The notes under the pieces were generated by a model, which was not told the DNA's origin, made no database searches, and saw only the letters and a program-made list of their open reading frames with translations. Source: an uncultured Enterocloster sp. (GTDB lineage Bacteria; Bacillota; Clostridia; Lachnospirales; Lachnospiraceae). Taken from it: a stretch of DNA of 17,422 nucleotides. Positions 13,503-17,422 of this stretch are shown here, in pieces; the first letter of the stretch is position 1; every line of letters begins with the position of its first letter. Location of the stretch: NCBI GenBank assembly GCA_944382045.1, contig CALWMT010000021.1, forward strand, positions 1-17,422. Direction: 5' to 3'. The position numbers were made by a program, and so were the translations under genes.

Positions 13503-15308
13503 ATGAAGGAGCTGGAGTACCCCTTTGACGGGGAAGAACTGCTGCGGAGAAAGAAGAGCCTGAGGAAGGCTCTTCTTTCTGATGCTAGGCCGCGCATCAA
13601 AAAGAGGATTGCCGTGCTGGGCGGATCCACCACCCATGATCTGGTGCGGATGCTGGAGCTGTTTCTGCTCAATCAGGGGATTGAGCCGGAGTTTTATGAG
13701 TCCGAGTACAACCGGTATTATGAGGACGGCGTTTTTGGCACGCCGGAGCTTGATTCCTTCCGGCCGGATCTGGTCTATATTCATACCACCTGCCGGAATA
13801 TCCCGGATACGCTCTATCCGGACGCAGGGGACGGACGGCAGCAGGCGGAGGAGAAGCTTGCGGGGGTGTGGGAGCATTTTTCCCATCTGTGGGAATGCCT
13901 GCGGGAGCGGTATCACTGCCCCATTATCCAGAATAATTTTGAGAAGCCGCCCTATCGGCTTCTGGGAAATATGGATGCCTGGGATTATAGGGGACGGGAA
14001 AATTTTCTCAGCCGTCTGAATCAGAGGCTTTATCAGTATGCAGAGGAGCATCCGGATTTTTATATCCAGGATATTGCGTGGGTGGCTGCGGATGTTGGGC
14101 TTTCCCGCTGGCATGATCCCCTCTACTGGCATATGTACAAGTACAGTCCGGCCCTTCCCGCGATCCCGGATCTGGCCTTCAATCTGTCCCATATTGTCAA
14201 GGCTGTCTTCGGGAGAAATAAAAAGGTTCTGGCCCTGGATCTGGACAATACCCTGTGGGGCGGCGTGGTCGGCGACGACGGCCCGGAGAATCTCTTAATC
14301 GGGCAGGAGACGGGCCTGGCCCAGGTGTACAGTGAATTTCAGGGGTATTTAAAGGAGCTCAAAAAGCAGGGGATCCTCCTGACGGTGGATTCAAAAAATG
14401 AGGAGGAGAACGCCCTGGCCGGGCTTAACCGGCCGGACAGCGTGCTGCGGCCCGAGGATTTTCTGGTGATAAAGGCCAACTGGGAGCCAAAGGACATGAA
14501 CCTTCGGGAGATTGCAGAGGAGCTGAATCTGGGGGCGGACTCGATTGTGTTTGTGGACGACAACCCGGCGGAGCGAAGCCGCGTGGAGCAGGCCGGTCTG
14601 GGGGCTGCGGTTCCGGAGATGACTGAGGGGCAGGAGCCCCAGCCGGAGCGCTACCTGCGCATCCTGGACCGTTCGGGATTTTTCGAGCCGGTGAGCCTTT
14701 CTAAGGAGGATTTGGATCGGAACTCGATGTATAAGGCCAATGTGAGCCGGAAGCGCCAGCAGGCGGCATTTGCCGATTATGGGGCCTATCTGGCATCCCT
14801 CAAGATGAAGGCGGAGATAGGCTCCTTTGTCCCCGCGTACATGGAGCGGATCGCCCAGCTGACCAATAAGTCCAACCAGTTCAATCTGACCACCCGGCGC
14901 TATACCCGGGCGGAGCTGGAGGAGCTTTCCGGGGACGGCAGGCACCTGACGCTCTATGGAAGGCTGGCGGACCGGTTCGGGGACAATGGGGTGGTCTCTG
15001 TGGTGATGGGACATCAGGAGGACGACACGCTCCATATTGACCTGTGGCTCATGTCCTGCCGGGTGTTAAAGCGGGGCATGGAGCAGGCGATGCTTGACGA
15101 GCTGGCACGGAGGGCCCTTGCGCGGGGGATTCGGCAGCTTGTGGGGTATTATTTCCCCACGCAGAAAAATAAGATGGTGCGGGAGTTTTACGGGGAGATG
15201 GGATTTTTAAAGACAGCGGAGGACGAGGCGGGAAATTCCCGCTGGACGCTGGAGCTTTCCGGATACAGCCCCAAAAATACAGTGATACAGGTGGAAAGGC
15301 GGGAGTGA
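13503..15308 (+). CDS. FkbH-like HAD-IIIC enzyme (glyceryl-ACP synthase type)
   Basis: FkbH proteins take D-1,3-bisphosphoglycerate, dephosphorylate it and load the glyceryl unit as a thioester on a carrier protein. The 601-residue product has the full layout. The N-terminal SGNH-like region includes VLGGSTTHDLVRML (38-51) and SRWHDPLYWH (201-210). The HAD-IIIC domain has LDLDNTLWGGV (245-255; D246, D248), SKN (297-299) and VFVDDNP (349-355). A C-terminal GNAT-like region has NKSNQFNLTTRRYT (455-468) and SCRVLKRGMEQAML (518-531). AGGGGG (13491-13496) precedes the ATG by 6 bases. The ACP gene follows after 2 bases, which is the expected partner. No ketosynthase or adenylation gene is nearby. 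Confidence 0.9.
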   Translation: MKELEYPFDGEELLRRKKSLRKALLSDARPRIKKRIAVLGGSTTHDLVRMLELFLLNQGIEPEFYESEYNRYYEDGVFGTPELDSFRPDLVYIHTTCRNIPDTLYPDAGDGRQQAEEKLAGVWEHFSHLWECLRERYHCPIIQNNFEKPPYRLLGNMDAWDYRGRENFLSRLNQRLYQYAEEHPDFYIQDIAWVAADVGLSRWHDPLYWHMYKYSPALPAIPDLAFNLSHIVKAVFGRNKKVLALDLDNTLWGGVVGDDGPENLLIGQETGLAQVYSEFQGYLKELKKQGILLTVDSKNEEENALAGLNRPDSVLRPEDFLVIKANWEPKDMNLREIAEELNLGADSIVFVDDNPAERSRVEQAGLGAAVPEMTEGQEPQPERYLRILDRSGFFEPVSLSKEDLDRNSMYKANVSRKRQQAAFADYGAYLASLKMKAEIGSFVPAYMERIAQLTNKSNQFNLTTRRYTRAELEELSGDGRHLTLYGRLADRFGDNGVVSVVMGHQEDDTLHIDLWLMSCRVLKRGMEQAMLDELARRALARGIRQLVGYYFPTQKNKMVREFYGEMGFLKTAEDEAGNSRWTLELSGYSPKNTVIQVERRE

Positions 15309-15310
15309 AA

Positions 15311-15556
15311 ATGAGCAGAGAAGAAGTGTTTGAAAGGCTGGATCAGGTGTTCCAGGATGTGTTTGACGATGAGAGCCTCCATGTGGGGGACGGGACCACG
15401 GCGGCGGATGTGGAGGGCTGGGACAGCCTGGAGCATATTGATCTGATGGCCTCCGTGGAGAAGGCCTTTGGCATCCGGTTTTCCATGGGGGAGATCACCC
15501 GGATGAAAAATGTGGGCGAGATGGCGGATCTGATTCTTAAGAAACGGGAGCAGTGA
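15311..15556 (+). CDS. Acyl carrier protein, FkbH-associated
   Basis: An 81-residue carrier protein with the phosphopantetheine attachment motif GWDSLEHIDLM, where S39 carries the arm. Acidic helices typical of ACP surround it. It differs from the fatty acid ACP by its GWDSL rather than GADSL motif, as in DltC-type and dedicated carriers. The ATG at 15311 is chosen: GGGAG (15301-15305) precedes it by 5 bases. An in-frame GTG two codons upstream overlaps the site itself. It sits between the loading enzyme and the membrane acyltransferase and is read as the shuttle between them, an inference from gene order. Confidence 0.94.
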   Translation: MSREEVFERLDQVFQDVFDDESLHVGDGTTAADVEGWDSLEHIDLMASVEKAFGIRFSMGEITRMKNVGEMADLILKKREQ

Positions 15557-15558
15557 GA

Positions 15559-17169
15559 ATGACCTTTGTATCGTACGAGTTTCTTTTGTTTATGGCCGTC
15601 TGCCTGGTTTTGTGCCGGCTGGGCGGCCGGGGCTTGCGGCCCGGGCTGCTTTTTTGTGCCAGCCTTGCATTCCTGTGGCTTTCCGGAGGGGTCTTAAGCC
15701 TGGCCGCCTACGGATTTTCTGCATTTACCGTGTGGGCCGGGGCGCTGGGGATTGAGAGGGCCGGATCAGCGGCGGGGAAAAGGAGAGGGATCCTTCTGGC
15801 GGTGCTCTTGGCCAACCTGGCGGTGCTGGCCGCCTTTAAGTACGTGAATTTTCCGGGCTATACCCTTCGGGAGCTGGCCTGGCTTACAGGAAGCCTGGAT
15901 TCCTTCGCCTGGACGCCCCTCGAGGTCCCGGCGCCTGCGGCCATTTCCTTCTATACGCTGACTCTGCTGGGATATCTCATCGAGGTGTACTGGGGAGTGG
16001 AGCTGGCACAGAAGAGCTTTTGGCGGGTGGCCCTCTTCGGCGGCTTCTTCCCCCAGATGTCTACCGGGCCCATCGCCAGATGGGGAGAGGTGTCTGAAAG
16101 CCTTTTCGGCCCGGGACGGAAAGCAGGAGAGGCCTCGCCGCTGGGCTTTGGAGCGGGGCTTGACGCGGAAGATGTGTTTTTCGGCCTGCGGCGGGTGCTC
16201 TGGGGACTGTTCAAGAAGCTGGTCATCGCGGAGCGGCTGGGCGTGGTGGTGGATACGGTTTACGGGGATTACACGACCTACACGGGAAGCTTTCTCGTGC
16301 TCGGCGCCGTGTGCTTTGCCTTCCAGCTCTACGCGGATTTCGGCGGGGCGGCGGACATCGCCATCGGCTGCGCCCGGATGCTCGGCGTGCGCCTCAGCGA
16401 AAATTTTGCCCAGCCCTTTTACTCCCGCAGCATCGCGGAGTTTTGGCGCAGATGGCATATGACCCTGGGCGGATGGTTCAAGGATTTTGTCATGTATCCC
16501 CTGCTGCGCACAAGGGCCTTCGAGAGACTCGGGAGTGTGTGCAGGAAGCGCTTTGGCAAAAAGGCGGGAAAGCGTCTGACCACCGCTGCGGCCCTCTTTG
16601 TGGTGTGGTTTCTTCTGGGGCTGTGGCATGGGGGCATGTGGACCTTTATCATTGGATCCTGGCTCTATCACGCCTTTCTCATGAGCCTGGCGCTCCTGGC
16701 GGAGCCCTGGACGGCGGGATTTTATAAGAAGACCGGGATTGACAGGGAGCATCCCCTGTGGACCGCCTGGCAGCGGGTGCGGACCTTTGTGCTGGTGGCA
16801 GTGGGCTTTGTGTTCTTCCGCTCGGATTCCCTGGGGATGGCCTTCGGTATCCTCCGGGGCATGGGCTCCGGGGAGATGGGGCTCTTTACCCGGGAGGGAT
16901 TTGATAGCCTGGGCCTTAGCGCGGCGGACTGGGGCGTGCTGGCGGCAGGGCTTGCGATCCTGTGGGCGGTGTCCTTTGTGAAGGAAAGGGCGCGGACAGC
17001 GGGAGCGGATGTCCCCGCGGACAGCAGTGCGGCCGCAGCTGGCACCGGTGTGTCCGTCTGCTGGCAGCGGATCTCTGCGGTGTGCGCTGCGCTTGCCTTC
17101 GGAGTGCTTATCCTTGGGTTTTACGGGCAGGGGTATGACGCGGCGGCGTTTATTTATGCGGCGTTCTGA
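15559..17169 (+). CDS. MBOAT family membrane O-acyltransferase (DltB/AlgI-like)
   Basis: A polytopic protein of 536 residues with the full MBOAT pattern: ISFYTLTLLGYLIEVYWG (129-146), the PQMSTGPIARW loop (165-175), YADFGGAADIAIG (258-270), FWRRWHMTLGGWF (295-307, H300), and the catalytic-histidine motif LLGLWHGGMWTF (352-363, H357). It ends in FIYAAF, matching the usual FIYFxF end. Such enzymes pass an acyl group across the membrane to an outside polymer: DltB for D-alanine on teichoic acid, AlgI for acetate on alginate. Here the donor is probably the neighbouring ACP. ATG 15559 has GGGAG (15546-15550) 8 bases upstream; a GTG at 15553 is too close to that site. It starts 2 bases after the ACP stop. 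A stretch at 478-500 is alanine-rich and may be a variable loop. Confidence 0.93.
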   Translation: MTFVSYEFLLFMAVCLVLCRLGGRGLRPGLLFCASLAFLWLSGGVLSLAAYGFSAFTVWAGALGIERAGSAAGKRRGILLAVLLANLAVLAAFKYVNFPGYTLRELAWLTGSLDSFAWTPLEVPAPAAISFYTLTLLGYLIEVYWGVELAQKSFWRVALFGGFFPQMSTGPIARWGEVSESLFGPGRKAGEASPLGFGAGLDAEDVFFGLRRVLWGLFKKLVIAERLGVVVDTVYGDYTTYTGSFLVLGAVCFAFQLYADFGGAADIAIGCARMLGVRLSENFAQPFYSRSIAEFWRRWHMTLGGWFKDFVMYPLLRTRAFERLGSVCRKRFGKKAGKRLTTAAALFVVWFLLGLWHGGMWTFIIGSWLYHAFLMSLALLAEPWTAGFYKKTGIDREHPLWTAWQRVRTFVLVAVGFVFFRSDSLGMAFGILRGMGSGEMGLFTREGFDSLGLSAADWGVLAAGLAILWAVSFVKERARTAGADVPADSSAAAAGTGVSVCWQRISAVCAALAFGVLILGFYGQGYDAAAFIYAAF

Positions 17170-17183
17170 TGGATCAAAATCAA

Positions 17184-17212
17184 TTGACTATAATTCATAA
17201 TTGTACTAAAAT
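17184..17212 (+). promoter_or_regulatory. Probable promoter of the gene at 17249, overlapping a dyad
   Basis: TTGACT (17184-17189) and TAAAAT (17207-17212) are separated by 17 bases. The dyad CAATT/AATTG (17181-17185 with 17199-17203) overlaps the -35 region, and an outer pair GATCAAA/TTTGATC (17172-17178 with 17216-17222) frames it, which could be an operator. The region is far more AT-rich than the operon before it. No good terminator for the MBOAT gene is visible. Confidence 0.5.
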
Positions 17213-17248
17213 AAATTTGATCTTTGTTATACAAATTGGGGGATAAAT

Positions 17249-17422
17249 ATGAGTAGAATACTTTCTGTCTATAATGAGTGGGCATTTTATGAAATTGTCC
17301 TCCCCGCTTCTGGAACTACAGAATATTCCTTCTTCCTGGACGGCGGGCGCTTCCACTTAAAAAAGAGCGTGCAGGCTGTTTTGGAGTGTATACAGGATAC
17401 GTGGTATTTTAAGGATTCCTTT
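17249..17422 (+). CDS. Unidentified protein, N-terminal 58 residues (cut by window end)
   Basis: An open frame starts at ATG 17249 and runs to the end of the window with no stop. GGGGG (17238-17242) is 6 bases upstream, a weak but acceptable ribosome binding site. The visible part starts MSRILSVYNEWAFYEIVLPA and is rich in aromatic residues with no signal peptide and no membrane helix, so the product is probably cytoplasmic at this end. I do not recognise a family. Its own promoter and the AT-rich shift at 17170 suggest that it is a separate transcription unit from the MBOAT operon. Confidence 0.55.
   Translation, partial: MSRILSVYNEWAFYEIVLPASGTTEYSFFLDGGRFHLKKSVQAVLECIQDTWYFKDSF

Noticed and set aside
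13503..15556. Polyketide or nonribosomal peptide cluster suggested by FkbH and ACP
   Set aside because: No ketosynthase, acyltransferase, adenylation, condensation or thioesterase gene is present in the window; the neighbours are surface-modification proteins.
15766..16752. Minus-strand open frame of 328 codons inside the MBOAT gene
   Set aside because: It is a GC-rich shadow frame; the MBOAT motifs on the plus strand are unambiguous.
11883..17169. Classical dltABCD operon
   Set aside because: There is no DltA adenylation enzyme, and the loading enzyme is an FkbH-type HAD protein, so it is only analogous.

Overview
The window looks like a chromosomal segment of a spore-forming, gut-type Clostridia species, most likely Lachnospiraceae. 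The reasons are strong AGGAGG ribosome binding sites, an alpha/beta-type small acid-soluble spore protein gene, a YlbJ-type sporulation membrane protein, the rsmD-coaD-ylbJ gene order also known from Bacillus subtilis, and the rpmB / Asp23 / fakA / recG neighbourhood common in Firmicutes. This assignment rests on protein families and gene order, not on a database search.

Region 1 (1-1316): a minus-strand tRNA-Val(CAC) with its own promoter; a strikingly palindromic, cloverleaf-like element (157-355); a 45-residue hydrophobic protein; a shared bidirectional terminator; and rpmB (L28) on the minus strand, divergent from an Asp23/Gls24 envelope-stress gene. Region 2 (1330-7655): a housekeeping run on the plus strand with fakA (fatty acid kinase subunit A), a Bax-inhibitor-1 family membrane protein, a ROK fructokinase, recG, a small nitroreductase, and a SASP gene with a sigma-G-like promoter and a strong terminator. 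Region 3 (7656-10779): rsmD and coaD (overlapping ATGA), a coiled-coil protein, then ylbJ on the minus strand, convergent, with the plus-strand terminator lying inside the ylbJ coding sequence.

Region 4 (10711-17169) is the accessory part and the most interesting. One strong sigma-A promoter precedes six tightly spaced plus-strand genes. They encode a secreted transglutaminase-like protein with aromatic cell-wall-binding repeats, a membrane-anchored SGNH-like protein, a small secreted protein of unknown family, an FkbH-type HAD-IIIC enzyme, an acyl carrier protein, and an MBOAT membrane O-acyltransferase. FkbH enzymes are known to load a D-glyceryl unit from 1,3-bisphosphoglycerate onto a carrier protein. 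MBOAT plus SGNH pairs (DltB/DltD, AlgI/AlgJ/AlgX) move acyl groups onto polymers outside the membrane. With no polyketide or peptide synthetase genes in the window, the set reads as a Dlt-like pathway that would decorate a surface polymer with glyceryl (or a related C3 acyl) esters instead of D-alanine. This is an inference, but each component family is clearly recognisable.

Region 5 (17170-17422): an AT-rich promoter region and the first 58 codons of an unidentified gene cut by the window end. I see no transposase, integrase, CRISPR array or rRNA gene.
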